The translations under genes were made by a program, and so were the position numbers. A stretch of DNA of 64,000 bases from Hymenobacter negativus (GTDB taxonomy: Bacteria; Bacteroidota; Bacteroidia; Cytophagales; Hymenobacteraceae). This document shows, in pieces, positions 1-10,032 of the stretch. The stretch is from NCBI RefSeq assembly GCF_017571495.1, contig NZ_JAGETZ010000013.1:62001-126000 (forward strand), read 5' to 3'. The notes below the pieces were generated by a model. It had not been told where the DNA came from. It was given only the letters and a program-made list of their open reading frames with translations, and ran no database searches. Position 1 is the first letter of the stretch. Every line of letters begins with the position of its first letter.

Positions 1-3000
1 GAAGCCGGTAAGCTGCAAGTTGCGGAAGAAGCCCGAATAGATGGGACGGTGCGCGAAATACTGTACAATAGGAATGCGCAGCTCACTGTTGAACAGCACG
101 TAGCGAGGGCCAGTGCGGGCGCTGTAATCGAATCCGCGCAGGTTGGTAACGAAATCCTGGTAAAAGGTCTGGTCGGGAGCAAATGGGGTGGAGCGGCCAC
201 CATCCTGATACCCGGCGTTTAGCCAGTTGTCCATGCCGCCCAGGCGGAATATCTGTTCCCGCGCCCCAAAAAACTGGCCGTAGCTGGCCCGGTTCGCCCA
301 CACAATAGACCGGCTGATTTTCTGGTAGTGCCGGAGGTCAATCACGAACTTACCAAAGCTCAACCCGCCGTCATTCATGTTGGTCATGTTCAGCAAGCTG
401 GCTTTCATGCGGGTCCCGTGCACCATGTTTACACCGGTCGCCACGCTGTTGTCAAACACCAGCTCGCCATTGTAGCCAATGTAATTGGTGCTTAAGTCCT
501 GCTCCGTCGATACATTGCCGAGCTGGGTGCGCGAAATAGTGACGAAGCGCGGGCCGCCCCGCACACTTAGGTTGTGCGTGAGTGGGTAGGCAATGGTAGT
601 CGCTACCTCGTGCCGGCCGTAGCGGAAGCGACCGGCTTCCAAATCGAAGAAGTAGGCCTGTTTCTGATAAGACACGCCCCAGTCGTAGCGGTGCGTCAGG
701 TTAGTATAGGAAGCCCGCATGTTGCTGGTACGCAAGTCGAACAAGCCAAACAGACTAGCATCAATGCGCTGATTTTCCAATACATCCGTCAGCGCTGCCC
801 TGAATTGCAGGCCCAGGCCCAGCAGCGGGTCCACGTACAGGGCCGTCGATACGTTGTCGGCCATGAAACGGGTGTCGTAGCGGTAGGGGCCGGTGATGGC
901 AGGAGCTTCTGCCTGAGCTTTGGCTGCTGCCGCTGCTGCAGTAGAAGCCGGCGTTGCCGTCGAGCGGCGGCGCTTAACCGCAGACACGGGCTCATCTTCC
1001 TCAAACTGGTAGTCGCTGGTATTCACGGCCTCATTGGCTTTGCGCAGGGGGCGACGCGTTGCGGGAGCCGACGTTGTATCGGTACCAGCCGGGGCTGTAG
1101 CAGCGGCGGCTACGGGTGCGGCGGGCTTGGGAGTTGCCGGTTTGGCAACAGCCACCGACCGGTCTTCCAGCGTTTGCTGACGAGCGGTTTTGGTGAGGGG
1201 TAGCGTGGTGGGCAGCGGGTACTCGGGATACACGTACAGAATATCGCGGGCCTGGGCTGGGGCCACAAACACCAGGGCCGAAGTGGCCGGGTTGTAATCG
1301 AAATCCTGCGTATTGGCTAGCCAGTTAGTGAGTAGCGTTTTCTGTTTGGTTTTCAGTGAGTAACGATACACAGCTCGCACGCCGCTCTCTTCGCCAAGAA
1401 AGAGAATTTCGTCGTCGGAGATGGCGCGGGGCCGGGTTTCGTTTGAAATGGTGCTGACCAACGTGGTCACCGGTGTCGGTCGGCCATCGAGGTGGTACTC
1501 AAACAAATCGTAGTTATTCACCACGTTCTGGAAATACGCCGGCCGGGCCTGCCCTGCCGAATCCAGGTAGCGGTTAGAACTGAATACTAGGCCCTGCCCA
1601 CCGGGTAGAAACACCGGCTGCACATCATCGAACAAGTCATTGGTGAGCTGCTCTACCTGCCGGCTACCAGCACGAAGTAGGTAAATGTCATTCTGCCCGT
1701 TGCGCACCGCGCTAAAAGCCAATGCCTTCCCATCGGGTGAGTAGTTCATGCTCAGAATCTGGTCGTAGGCCGCGAAGAGTGAGGCTGGCCGCGAAAACTG
1801 AATGGCTTCCCGCACACGGCGTATCAGGCTGCGGCCTTCGGCATCGCGCAGGTGTAGGGCCATCTCGCCCCGCTTCATCTCGGCCACCGCCACTTGGCCA
1901 TTGCCGCGCCAAGCCAAAATGGGCAGACGGGTTTCCACTTGCTGGTCCGGGGTTTTGTAGCCGCCCCGGCTCAGAATGCGGCGGTGCTTGCCGGTGCGGT
2001 CCACTACTACCACGCGGTAGCGGCCACCCTCGTTCTGGGCGTAGGCTATCTGCTGGCCGTTGGGGCTTACGATGGGCTGCGAGAACACATCCGCGTGGCG
2101 GTTGCGGCCACTTTGCCGAAATTTCTTGTCGGGCTCAACCAGCGTGGCCACGGGCTGGCCGTTAATGTCGCGGTAATAAGTGAGCCAGTCCTTCAGAAAT
2201 ACCTTGAAAGGCACGTTCAGCGAAGAACTGATGCCTACTTCCACATCGCGGGTAATGCGCGTGAGGTTCAGAATGTTCTGAATAGTGGTGTAGCCGTAGC
2301 GCTCGGCCACATAGTTCCAGATGCTTTGGCCAGCCAGCGTAGAGTTGCGCAGGAAGAACGGGGCTGTGCGGTTGCCAGTAGGGTACTGTTTGCTCATGTC
2401 GCGCATATAGCCGTCCATGTCCACGCTCCAGCCCTCGGCCGCATAGGTCGAGGCCCCCTTGATGAACCAGTCGGGCAACTGGAGCAAGTAGCTGCTTTGC
2501 AGCACTTCCTTCAGCGAGCCGCCGTACATCATGTCGTTCAGCAGCACTTCGGTAATCTGGGTACTCAGCTCGCGCTTGAACTCCGTTTCCTGACCGCCAA
2601 ACGCAATCTGGACCTTGCTCATGCGGGCCAACGGGGTCTCGCCGCCGTTTATCTGCTGCTGGGTGGCGGTAAGGCCAATATTGCTCTGCCGCAGGTCACC
2701 TATCGAGTTGTAAAACAGTAGCGTGGACTTCGAATACGGATAGTAGCCGATGAGCGCGGTGATGCGTTGGAGCTCCTTTTCGGCGTACTCGGCCGCACGG
2801 CGGGCACTGGCCTCGCCGCCTTCGTAGTACATCACGTTGAAATTCTGCGTAGTCAGCTGCTGCCACCGAAACGACTTGTACTGAATGCGCACCCGGCCAA
2901 AGGGCTCCTGCGCCGTCTGAGCCCGGGCGGCGGGCGCAGCCAGCAGCGGCAGCAACAACGCCAAGCCCCCCAGCGCACGCTTCGTGAATAAGGAAATCAT

Positions 3001-3003
3001 CAT
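1..3003 (-). CDS. Gluzincin-like + PD40 beta-propeller + outer-membrane barrel protein, 3' end outside window
   Basis: The reverse strand is open from tandem ATG codons (3003 and 3000) to the window edge, about 1000 residues. A signal peptide ending in AARAQ occupies residues 1-28. Residues about 35-290 resemble the peptidase MA (gluzincin) fold: a 'LPDWFIKGASTYAAEGW' helix is present near residue 178, but the usual HExxH helix reads TQITEV (near 146), so the protease site is degenerate. Residues about 310-640 hold TolB/PD40-type propeller blades (SPNGQQIAYA, SPDGKALAF). A low-complexity Ala/Thr/Pro linker follows, then alternating aromatic strands and a ...RYVLFNSELRIPI motif typical of Omp85/surface-antigen barrels. 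This suggests an exported propeller anchored by its own barrel. The function is unknown to me; annotations such as 'TolB-like' describe only the middle. Confidence 0.75.
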   Translation of the reverse strand, partial: MMISLFTKRALGGLALLLPLLAAPAARAQTAQEPFGRVRIQYKSFRWQQLTTQNFNVMYYEGGEASARRAAEYAEKELQRITALIGYYPYSKSTLLFYNSIGDLRQSNIGLTATQQQINGGETPLARMSKVQIAFGGQETEFKRELSTQITEVLLNDMMYGGSLKEVLQSSYLLQLPDWFIKGASTYAAEGWSVDMDGYMRDMSKQYPTGNRTAPFFLRNSTLAGQSIWNYVAERYGYTTIQNILNLTRITRDVEVGISSSLNVPFKVFLKDWLTYYRDINGQPVATLVEPDKKFRQSGRNRHADVFSQPIVSPNGQQIAYAQNEGGRYRVVVVDRTGKHRRILSRGGYKTPDQQVETRLPILAWRGNGQVAVAEMKRGEMALHLRDAEGRSLIRRVREAIQFSRPASLFAAYDQILSMNYSPDGKALAFSAVRNGQNDIYLLRAGSRQVEQLTNDLFDDVQPVFLPGGQGLVFSSNRYLDSAGQARPAYFQNVVNNYDLFEYHLDGRPTPVTTLVSTISNETRPRAISDDEILFLGEESGVRAVYRYSLKTKQKTLLTNWLANTQDFDYNPATSALVFVAPAQARDILYVYPEYPLPTTLPLTKTARQQTLEDRSVAVAKPATPKPAAPVAAAATAPAGTDTTSAPATRRPLRKANEAVNTSDYQFEEDEPVSAVKRRRSTATPASTAAAAAAKAQAEAPAITGPYRYDTRFMADNVSTALYVDPLLGLGLQFRAALTDVLENQRIDASLFGLFDLRTSNMRASYTNLTHRYDWGVSYQKQAYFFDLEAGRFRYGRHEVATTIAYPLTHNLSVRGGPRFVTISRTQLGNVSTEQDLSTNYIGYNGELVFDNSVATGVNMVHGTRMKASLLNMTNMNDGGLSFGKFVIDLRHYQKISRSIVWANRASYGQFFGAREQIFRLGGMDNWLNAGYQDGGRSTPFAPDQTFYQDFVTNLRGFDYSARTGPRYVLFNSELRIPIVQYFAHRPIYSGFFRNLQLTGF

Positions 3004-3190
3004 AATGGAAGCAACGAGCAAAAACGAAAATAAATCCGCCGGAACCCTAAAAAAAATATGGCCGGTTTGGTAAACACCAGCTTCGCCCACCAGCCGCGGA
3101 CGAATACTGACTAAAAGGCGGTTAACGTGGAAAGGTTGCGGTGGTAAGCCTATAAATAGCAAGACCCGCCTCCCCGCTTCGCAAAGACGG

Positions 3191-4267
3191 TTAGCCGACG
3201 CTGGCTAGCCGCAGCTTTTCGTAGCGCCACAAGCTCACGTCGGGCCAGATTTCGGCCGTGCCCTCCAGCCAGTCGGCCAGCAACACGGCTAGTCGCGGGG
3301 CCAGCATCACGCCCTTTGAGCCGTAGCCACCGCAAAAGCTTAACGCCGGTACCACTGGGTGCGGGCCGAGCAAAGGCCGCCGGTCGCGCACGGCTGGCCG
3401 CACCCCCGCCCGCTGCCCGGTTACCACGAACGGCAGGTCAGTAATCACAGTCAGTCGGGCGGCTAGCTCTTCGCGGCCCACAGCCGTCGGCCCGTCGCTA
3501 AACGGAGGCCAGCGGTACGTAGCACCCACCCGAAACTTTGTTCCGCCCACCGGCACCACATAGGCTCCCCGATTGAGAACCTGCGTCGTGCTCAGGCCCG
3601 GGCACTCCACGTCCAGCACCTCGCCCTGGTTGGGGGTGAGGGGCAGCCACTTGAAATACGGATTACGCACAGCCGCCGCCCCTTCGCAGCAGATGACGTG
3701 GCGTGCCCGCACCTGCCCGGCATAAGTGGCGCCGGTCGGGTCGGTAACCAGCTGCGCCCAGTCAAAAGTTTCGCTGCGCAGCCAGCCCTCACGGGCGCCC
3801 TCGGCCGCCAGGGCCGCCAGCATTTCGCGCACTGCTACGTGGCCGCCGTGCTGCAGCCAAGCTCCGCCAAACGGCGCATGCACGCCCGGTAGGCCGGGGT
3901 CGGTAGTTGTGAGGCTGGCCACGAAGTCGCCCCACGGCTGTTCGGCGTTGCGGGCCAGCATGGCGTTCTGTTCCTCGAGCGAGCCAAAGAGCTTGAAAAT
4001 GGGCGTTGCGGTAAAAAAAGACTGGTCGTAGCGCTGTTCCAATTTCCGGTAAAACGTAGCAGCAAAAGGCAGCAATTCGTCTGCTTCCCAGCTGAGGGCG
4101 AAGCGCTTGCCGGCCACCGGGTTCATGAGCCCGGCCGCTACATTGGAGGCCGAATTGGGTTGGCCGGGGTCGTACACTAGTACTTGGTGGCCCCGTTGGC
4201 GCAACACATATGCCAGTGTGGCGCCCGCAATGCCGTGGCCCACCACCAGAAAATCACAGTCCGTCAT
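3191..4267 (-). CDS. FAD-dependent oxidoreductase, DAO/glycine-oxidase-like
   Basis: About 358 residues. It begins MTDCDFLVVGHGIAGATLA, a classical Rossmann GxGxxG FAD site preceded by beta-strand residues; an ATG 18 bases upstream is in frame but this one fits the family start. The VYDPGQPNSASNVAAG segment matches the DAO-family second strand and flavin-contacting stretch, and the C-terminus has the usual GYGSKGVMLAP substrate and flavin motif. Family members oxidise amines or N-methyl amino acids; similar domains also occur as the C-terminal half of MnmC. The substrate cannot be read from the sequence. It is divergent from the metallo-beta-lactamase gene to the right, with about 80 bases between them. 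Confidence 0.85.
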   Translation of the reverse strand: MTDCDFLVVGHGIAGATLAYVLRQRGHQVLVYDPGQPNSASNVAAGLMNPVAGKRFALSWEADELLPFAATFYRKLEQRYDQSFFTATPIFKLFGSLEEQNAMLARNAEQPWGDFVASLTTTDPGLPGVHAPFGGAWLQHGGHVAVREMLAALAAEGAREGWLRSETFDWAQLVTDPTGATYAGQVRARHVICCEGAAAVRNPYFKWLPLTPNQGEVLDVECPGLSTTQVLNRGAYVVPVGGTKFRVGATYRWPPFSDGPTAVGREELAARLTVITDLPFVVTGQRAGVRPAVRDRRPLLGPHPVVPALSFCGGYGSKGVMLAPRLAVLLADWLEGTAEIWPDVSLWRYEKLRLASVG

Positions 4268-4347
4268 GGCCGGCAAGGTAAGCACAGCGCCCCCTATTAC
4301 GCCAAGCGTCCTTACCTTTCCGCCTTGCTAAAATACCTTGCCTTGTT

Positions 4348-4989
4348 ATGACTGTCGTCGGTTTCACATTCAACACATTCTCCGAAAATACCTACCTGCT
4401 GATTGATGACGCCACCCGGCAGTGCGCCATCGTAGACCCCGGCTGCTACTCGCCGGATGAGCAGCAGGTGCTACGGCAGTACATCGAAACTAATGACTTG
4501 CGCGTTTCGCTGCTGCTCAACACCCATGCCCACATCGACCACGTGCTTGGCAATCAGTTTGTGCTCGATACCTGGCCCGGCACGCCGTTTCTGCTGCATC
4601 GCCTCGATTTGCCCACGCTCCGCTCCGTACCTACCTACGCCGCAAACTATGGCTTTCCGCAATACCACCCCGCCGAGCCTACCGGCGAGCTGGTAGCCGG
4701 CCAGCCCGTGCACATTGGCGAGACCGAGCTGGAAGTACGCTTCACGCCCGGCCATGCGCCCGGCCACGTAGTGTTCTACCATGCGCCGACGGCTACCGTT
4801 ATTGGCGGCGACGTGCTGTTTCAGCGCAGTATCGGCCGCACCGATTTGCCAGGTGGCAACCATGCCACGCTCCTGCACAGCATCGAGCACGAGCTGATGA
4901 CCTTGCCGGATGCGACCACCGTGTACCCCGGCCACGGCCCCGCCACCACTATAGGGGAGGAGCGGCACAGCAACCCGTTTTTAAATTAA
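4348..4989 (+). CDS. MBL-fold metallohydrolase (glyoxalase II-like)
   Basis: A 213-residue cytoplasmic protein with the metallo-beta-lactamase signature NTHAHIDHVLGN (HxHxDH) near residue 61, a second ligand histidine in TPGHAPGHVVFY, an Asp ligand in IGGDVLF and a final His in VYPGHGPAT. The size and motif order match the small hydroxyacylglutathione-hydrolase-like hydrolases common in Bacteroidota. A weak promoter-like TACCTTTC (one mismatch to TAnnTTTG) lies at 4313-4320, about 28 bases before the ATG. The hydrolase fold is certain; whether the substrate is a thioester cannot be said. Confidence 0.9.
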   Translation: MTVVGFTFNTFSENTYLLIDDATRQCAIVDPGCYSPDEQQVLRQYIETNDLRVSLLLNTHAHIDHVLGNQFVLDTWPGTPFLLHRLDLPTLRSVPTYAANYGFPQYHPAEPTGELVAGQPVHIGETELEVRFTPGHAPGHVVFYHAPTATVIGGDVLFQRSIGRTDLPGGNHATLLHSIEHELMTLPDATTVYPGHGPATTIGEERHSNPFLN

Positions 4990-5119
4990 GCTTTTGCAGA
5001 AGAGCTCCGCTGAATATGCCAATCAGGTATAAGCTGTGCTATCAGGCAAGTAATCAATCATCTTTGTAGAAGCGCGAGCAAGCTGCTCCGCACTGCATGC
5101 CCCGTTACGTTTAATTATT

Positions 5120-5839
5120 TTGAAAAAACACCTGCCCAACGCGGTTACCTGCATCAACCTCCTGTTTGGTTGCCTAGCGCTGACTGCCATCTTCAACGGC
5201 CAGTTGGCATTAGGAGCCTATTTTGTAGGCGCCGCCGCTGTGGCCGACTTTTTCGACGGCCTGCTGGCGCGGGCCCTGCGCGTGTCCTCCGCCATTGGCA
5301 AAGACCTGGATTCGTTGGCCGACATGGTGTCGTTCGGTGTGGTGCCGGGCGCTATTCTATTTCAACTTCTCCTTAAGTCGCTGACTGCACCAGAACCTGG
5401 ATTACACACGCTGGCTGGCTGGGGAAGCTACTTGCCTTATTTAGGCTTTATTGTCAGCGTATTCTCGGCGCTACGGCTGGCCAAGTTCAACAACGATACC
5501 CGGCAGACTACTTCCTTCATTGGCTTGCCTACGCCAGCTTGCACGCTGGTGGTAGCCTCGTTGCCCCTCATCTTGTTGAGCGACCAGTTTGGCATCACTT
5601 CCATCATCTTAAATCCTTTGGTGCTGCTGGGCCTCACGGTGCTGCTCTCAGGCTTGCTGGTGGCCGAATTGCCGCTGTTTGCGCTCAAGTTTAAGAACCT
5701 GCGCTGGGCCGATAACCGGCGCCGTTTTCTCTTTGTGCTACTGGCGGCAGGATTATTGCTAGCACTGCATGCTACCGCCGTACCGCTCGTGGTACTCATC
5801 TACGTGTTGATGTCGGTGCCAAAAACCGCGGCGCGATAA
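5120..5839 (+). CDS. pssA: CDP-diacylglycerol--serine O-phosphatidyltransferase
   Basis: A 239-residue integral membrane enzyme that makes phosphatidylserine, the precursor of phosphatidylethanolamine. The CDP-alcohol phosphotransferase motif is complete: D46-G47-x2-A50-R51-x8-G60-x3-D64-x3-D68. Hydrophobic segments run before and after it. The start is a TTG: it is followed directly by KKHLPNAVTCINLLFG, the expected N-terminus of Bacteroidota PssA, and no ATG lies nearby in frame. CATCTTTG at 5059-5066 is one mismatch from the Bacteroidetes -7 box. The next gene, porU, has its own promoter. Confidence 0.93.
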   Translation: MKKHLPNAVTCINLLFGCLALTAIFNGQLALGAYFVGAAAVADFFDGLLARALRVSSAIGKDLDSLADMVSFGVVPGAILFQLLLKSLTAPEPGLHTLAGWGSYLPYLGFIVSVFSALRLAKFNNDTRQTTSFIGLPTPACTLVVASLPLILLSDQFGITSIILNPLVLLGLTVLLSGLLVAELPLFALKFKNLRWADNRRRFLFVLLAAGLLLALHATAVPLVVLIYVLMSVPKTAAR

Positions 5840-5841
5840 AA

Positions 5842-5849
5842 TAGATTTG
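5842..5849 (+). promoter_or_regulatory. -7 promoter element upstream of porU
   Basis: TAGATTTG is a perfect match to the Bacteroidetes -7 consensus TAnnTTTG. It lies directly after the pssA stop codon and about 140 bases before the porU ATG. No convincing -33 TTG sits at the usual spacing, so the assignment rests on the -7 box alone. Confidence 0.45.
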
Positions 5850-5987
5850 GGGTGGCAGCTACAATAAATAGATTATTTGGTTGTTAAGAAGCTACTGCCG
5901 GGTGAACCTGCCGCCCGGCGGCGCTGTTGCCGGGCCACACAGGTGGCGAGACAATGCTGGCGGCGGGTGATAAGACACAATTTGCGT

Positions 5988-8900
5988 ATGCGTCCTTTTT
6001 TTCTCTTTGTTGCGTTCGCGGGCTTATTATTGGGGGCAGCTCGGCCGGTACAAGCCCAGCCCGACGGGCCCACCATCCACCGCGACCTTAAGTGGGGCAG
6101 TTATGGCGAGGTGGTCTATCCCAACGGCCGCAAGCAAAAAGTGCCCGTCACTGCTGATGCTAGCACTCTTTTCAACGACCAGGTAGGTTGGATATCTCAG
6201 CGCTTATCGGGCGCTGCGGCCCAAGGACAGTTCACCAGCCTAAAATATGAGGTCTTTCCAGCGGCCGATGCCCGGCTGTACGATGCCAGCAAGCTGCCCG
6301 CCGACCCCGAGCCTCAACTGATAACCGGTATTGAGGCCAAGCGACCGGTGACGTTTTTGCGCCTACGCCCCGTGCGCCGCAACCCCCAGACCGGCCAGCC
6401 CGAACGGCTGATGTCCTTTGACTACAGCTACGAGCCCAGTTCTGGCACTGCCGCGCGTGGCACAGCTTCCACCCGTTTCTATGCTTCCCAATCGGTACTG
6501 AACCAAGGCAGCTGGTATAAGATGGGTGTGGCCGAAAGCGGTATCTACAAACTCGACAAGACAACTTTAAGCAGCATGGGCGTCAGCCTGCAAGGCTTGA
6601 ACCCCAATAACCTGCACGTCTTCGGCAACTCAATGGGGATTCTGCCCCAGCCCAATGCTACCAAGCGCCCCGATGATTTGGTGGAAAACAATATCATGTT
6701 TGTAGGGAATGCAGATAGCAATTTCGACGACAACGAATACTTTCTTTTTTACTCGCCTGGTGCGCATACCTGGGAAGCGCTAGGTGGCGTATTCCGTCAC
6801 CGCAACAATATCTACACTGATACCACCTATTACTTTGTGAAGGTGGATGCCGCCGCCGGCCGACGGGTAACCACGACCGCGCCGCTGACTGCCAACAGCG
6901 CTACGGCCAATGTCAGCACGTTTACCTACCGTGACTTCCACGAGTACGACTTGGTAAACCTGCTAACCTCGGGCCGCAACTGGGCTGGTGAAGGGTTCCG
7001 CAACAATGGGCAATTGGAAATAGGCTTCGGTACTATTCCTGATTTGGTGTCAGGGAGCCAGGTAAAGGTGGTGGCCTCGGTACTGGCCAGTGCCAGTACA
7101 AGCAGCAGTTATCAATTTACACTAAACGGTGCCCCTTTGGGTAGCATCGTATTCCAAAATGGTCTAATCGCACAAGCGTATTATCCCATTGCTAAGACTG
7201 AAACGAGCACATTATCTGCCACTTTGGGCTCAGGTACCGACTTGCGGGTAGGCATGACGCTGAACAGCGGTGACCCTGGGGCGACAGGCTATCTTGACTA
7301 TCTAGAGGTCAACGCCGAGCGTCAGCTCCGACTGGCTGCTTCCCAACTGGAATTCCGCTCGCTGGCTAATATCGCGCCGGGAGCCCGCAAGCAGTTTACA
7401 TTCACTGGTCTGCCGGTCGGTGCTGTGGTGTGGGACGTAACCGACCCGCGTCGCCCGATGGGCCGCTCAATTGTCAATAGCAGCTTTATCGATACTTCCG
7501 ACACATTGCGGGAGTATGTGGCCTTTCAGCCTACCGGCTCATTCAAGACGCCACGCGCCTTCACGAAAACGGCGCTGCCTAATCAGAACCTCCACAGTTT
7601 AAATAGCAGTTCCAGCGCGTTGCTCGACCTGATTATTGTGACCTATCCGGCATTCAAGGCGCAGGCACAGCGGCTAGCTGACTACCGCACCCGTCACGAC
7701 AATTTGCGTACGAAAGTGGTGACTACAACGGAGGTATACAATGAATACGGTTCGGGTGGACAGGATGTAACGGCTATCCGCGACTTTATGAAACAGCTGT
7801 ACGACCGCGACAATCGGACACCTTCTCACCGAAATCTATCGCTGCTGCTGTTCGGAGATGCCTCATTCGATTATAAATCTGACCCTTATAATGACGCATC
7901 AGCTGAGCCGACATGGTGGCGCAACCGGGTGCCGTTCAAAAGCGACGCCAACTTTGATGCGGCTAACCAGAACTATGTGCCCACGTATGAGTCGCGCGAG
8001 TCGCTGGCAGCTTTCTATCAGGGAGCTTCTTACTCATCAGATGATTACTATGCTCTACTCGACGATACGGAGGGTGAGTGGGTGGAAGGTGGCCTCAATG
8101 AGTTGATGGATATTGCAGTGGGGCGTCTGCCAGTGCGTACTCCTAAGGGCAGTCCTGGCGATGCTACTCAGGCTCAGCAGATTGTAGATAAGATTATCAG
8201 TTACGATGCGACAACATCATTTGGCAAATGGCGCAATCGTATCACTCTTATGGCTGACGATGGCGATGCCAATTTGTTCATTAATAATAGCCCCACAGCA
8301 CTGGGTTCTGATGCGTTAGCAACTATTATTGGAAACGATGCGCCAGTGTACAATCTTCATAAAGTGTACTTGGACCTCTACCCCCAGATTTCGGTAGCGG
8401 CAGGGCAGCGCTCACCCGATGCCAACCGGGCAATCGACCAATCCATCGAGCAAGGCTCACTTATTGTGAATTACCTCGGGCACGGTGGTCCCAAAGGATT
8501 GGCTGATGAGCAAATTGTGACCAATGCCTCGGTAATGGCACTACGCAACCCCAATAATCTAACGTTTCTCACGACCGGCACCTGCGATTTCAGTACATAC
8601 GATAATCCTGACTTTGTATCGGCTGGCGAGCAGGTGCTCACTGATAATACAACGGGTGGTGCAGTGGGTCTTTTCACTACAACCCGCGTGGTAGAAGCCA
8701 CCAGCAATGCAGGGTTGGTTAAAGCCTATTTCAATCGGGTGTTGCATCCAATTAACGGCATTATGCCTTCTATCGGATACGTGGTAATGCTGAGTAAGAA
8801 TGATTACTTAGCTGGCGGCATCAACAATCGAAACTATTCCCTGCTAGCTGACCCCAGCATGACGCTAGCTTACTCGAAGCAAACGGTGATACTGGATAGC

Positions 8901-9983
8901 ATCCGGCAGCGCAACCCTGCTAATACTGGTTGGGATACGACCAGCACTTTCAAGGCACTGGCTCGCATTCGCCTGCATGGCCGCGTGCTGAATGGTGGGG
9001 CTTTGAACACCAGCTTTACCGGCCGGGCTCAGGTCACGATTTATGACAAGCCCACTACAGTTCGTACACTTGGCAATGAACCCGTAGATGCTGTGCAGGA
9101 TGTAACTATTCAGGAAAGCGTGATATACGGCGGGCAGGCTAACGTTGTGAATGGGGAGTTCTTCCTGACTTTTGTAGTGCCCAAAGACATCAACTACAAG
9201 CGGGGGATGGGCAAAATCAGTCTCTATGCTTCCGATGCTAGTCACGTCGTTGATGCGAATGGCTACCAGCTGAAAGCGGTGGGCGGAGCAATGGGCGGGG
9301 CGCTTGCTGATAGCCTTCCACCGCGCATCAACCTATTCATGGATAACCGGTCGTTCGTGTTCGGCGGTCTCACGGCCCAGAACTCAACCCTGCTGGCCGA
9401 CCTCAGCGACGAAAGCGGTATCAATACGACGGGTGCAGGCATTGGTCACGACATCACGGCGACTCTCGATAACGACCCCAATAAGGTGTTGGTGCTTAAC
9501 GAGAGCTATGTGTCGAACGTGGGCGACTTCACGTCAGGCAGCGTTAATAACTTATTTAAAGACTTGGCCCTCGGTCCGCACATGCTGCGTCTGAAAGCCT
9601 GGGACACCTACAACAATTCGGCTGAGAAGGAAATTGAGTTCATGGTGGCCCACGATGAAAAGCTGGCTCTCGACCATGTGCTGAACTACCCCAATCCATT
9701 TGCCAACTCTACTACGTTTCTCTTCGACCACAACCAGGCCGACGGTGTACCCGATAACCTCGACGTGCAGGTTCAGATTTTCACTGTAGCCGGCCACTTG
9801 GTGCGTACCCTCAACGCCACTGTTTCCACTACCGACTCGCACCAGAAGAGCATCACCTGGAATGGCCGCGACGAATACGACGACCAACTGGCTCGCGGCG
9901 TATACGTGTACCGCTTGAGCGTGCGCTCGCAGCGCAACAATACGGTGGCATCGAAATACGAAAAACTCGTCATCCTTAATTAA
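5988..9983 (+). CDS. porU: Type IX secretion system sortase PorU (gingipain-like C25 fold)
   Basis: About 1331 residues from ATG 5988. The frame is open further upstream, but only this ATG begins a signal peptide (RPFFLFVAFAGLLLGAA...VQAQ). PorU is the outer-membrane-associated sortase that removes C-terminal signal domains from type IX cargo and attaches them to the surface. The C25 peptidase region spans roughly residues 540-960, with the catalytic histidine in NYLGHGGP (His832) and the nucleophile in TTGTCDFSTYDNP (Cys866). A propeptide-like N-terminal region and a C-terminal FlgD-like fold beginning LNYPNPFANSTTF follow the family layout. porV is next, 49 bases downstream, the arrangement usual in this phylum. 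Both catalytic residues are present, so the enzyme looks active. Confidence 0.95.
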   Translation: MRPFFLFVAFAGLLLGAARPVQAQPDGPTIHRDLKWGSYGEVVYPNGRKQKVPVTADASTLFNDQVGWISQRLSGAAAQGQFTSLKYEVFPAADARLYDASKLPADPEPQLITGIEAKRPVTFLRLRPVRRNPQTGQPERLMSFDYSYEPSSGTAARGTASTRFYASQSVLNQGSWYKMGVAESGIYKLDKTTLSSMGVSLQGLNPNNLHVFGNSMGILPQPNATKRPDDLVENNIMFVGNADSNFDDNEYFLFYSPGAHTWEALGGVFRHRNNIYTDTTYYFVKVDAAAGRRVTTTAPLTANSATANVSTFTYRDFHEYDLVNLLTSGRNWAGEGFRNNGQLEIGFGTIPDLVSGSQVKVVASVLASASTSSSYQFTLNGAPLGSIVFQNGLIAQAYYPIAKTETSTLSATLGSGTDLRVGMTLNSGDPGATGYLDYLEVNAERQLRLAASQLEFRSLANIAPGARKQFTFTGLPVGAVVWDVTDPRRPMGRSIVNSSFIDTSDTLREYVAFQPTGSFKTPRAFTKTALPNQNLHSLNSSSSALLDLIIVTYPAFKAQAQRLADYRTRHDNLRTKVVTTTEVYNEYGSGGQDVTAIRDFMKQLYDRDNRTPSHRNLSLLLFGDASFDYKSDPYNDASAEPTWWRNRVPFKSDANFDAANQNYVPTYESRESLAAFYQGASYSSDDYYALLDDTEGEWVEGGLNELMDIAVGRLPVRTPKGSPGDATQAQQIVDKIISYDATTSFGKWRNRITLMADDGDANLFINNSPTALGSDALATIIGNDAPVYNLHKVYLDLYPQISVAAGQRSPDANRAIDQSIEQGSLIVNYLGHGGPKGLADEQIVTNASVMALRNPNNLTFLTTGTCDFSTYDNPDFVSAGEQVLTDNTTGGAVGLFTTTRVVEATSNAGLVKAYFNRVLHPINGIMPSIGYVVMLSKNDYLAGGINNRNYSLLADPSMTLAYSKQTVILDSIRQRNPANTGWDTTSTFKALARIRLHGRVLNGGALNTSFTGRAQVTIYDKPTTVRTLGNEPVDAVQDVTIQESVIYGGQANVVNGEFFLTFVVPKDINYKRGMGKISLYASDASHVVDANGYQLKAVGGAMGGALADSLPPRINLFMDNRSFVFGGLTAQNSTLLADLSDESGINTTGAGIGHDITATLDNDPNKVLVLNESYVSNVGDFTSGSVNNLFKDLALGPHMLRLKAWDTYNNSAEKEIEFMVAHDEKLALDHVLNYPNPFANSTTFLFDHNQADGVPDNLDVQVQIFTVAGHLVRTLNATVSTTDSHQKSITWNGRDEYDDQLARGVYVYRLSVRSQRNNTVASKYEKLVILN

Positions 9984-10032
9984 TCCGCGTTTATTTGCGC
10001 CTCGGCCGCGCATGGCCGTTTTTTTCTCCCTT

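Noticed and set aside
1894..2721. Forward open frame of 275 codons
   Set aside because: Lies wholly opposite the large reverse-strand gene, whose reading shows a signal peptide and recognisable domains. The forward translation has no motif and is a product of GC-rich codon use.
5877..5987. Upstream extension of porU
   Set aside because: Adds 37 Arg/Cys-rich residues before a clean signal peptide; the -7 box at 5842 would place the start of transcription close to it, but the peptide start at 5988 is far more credible.
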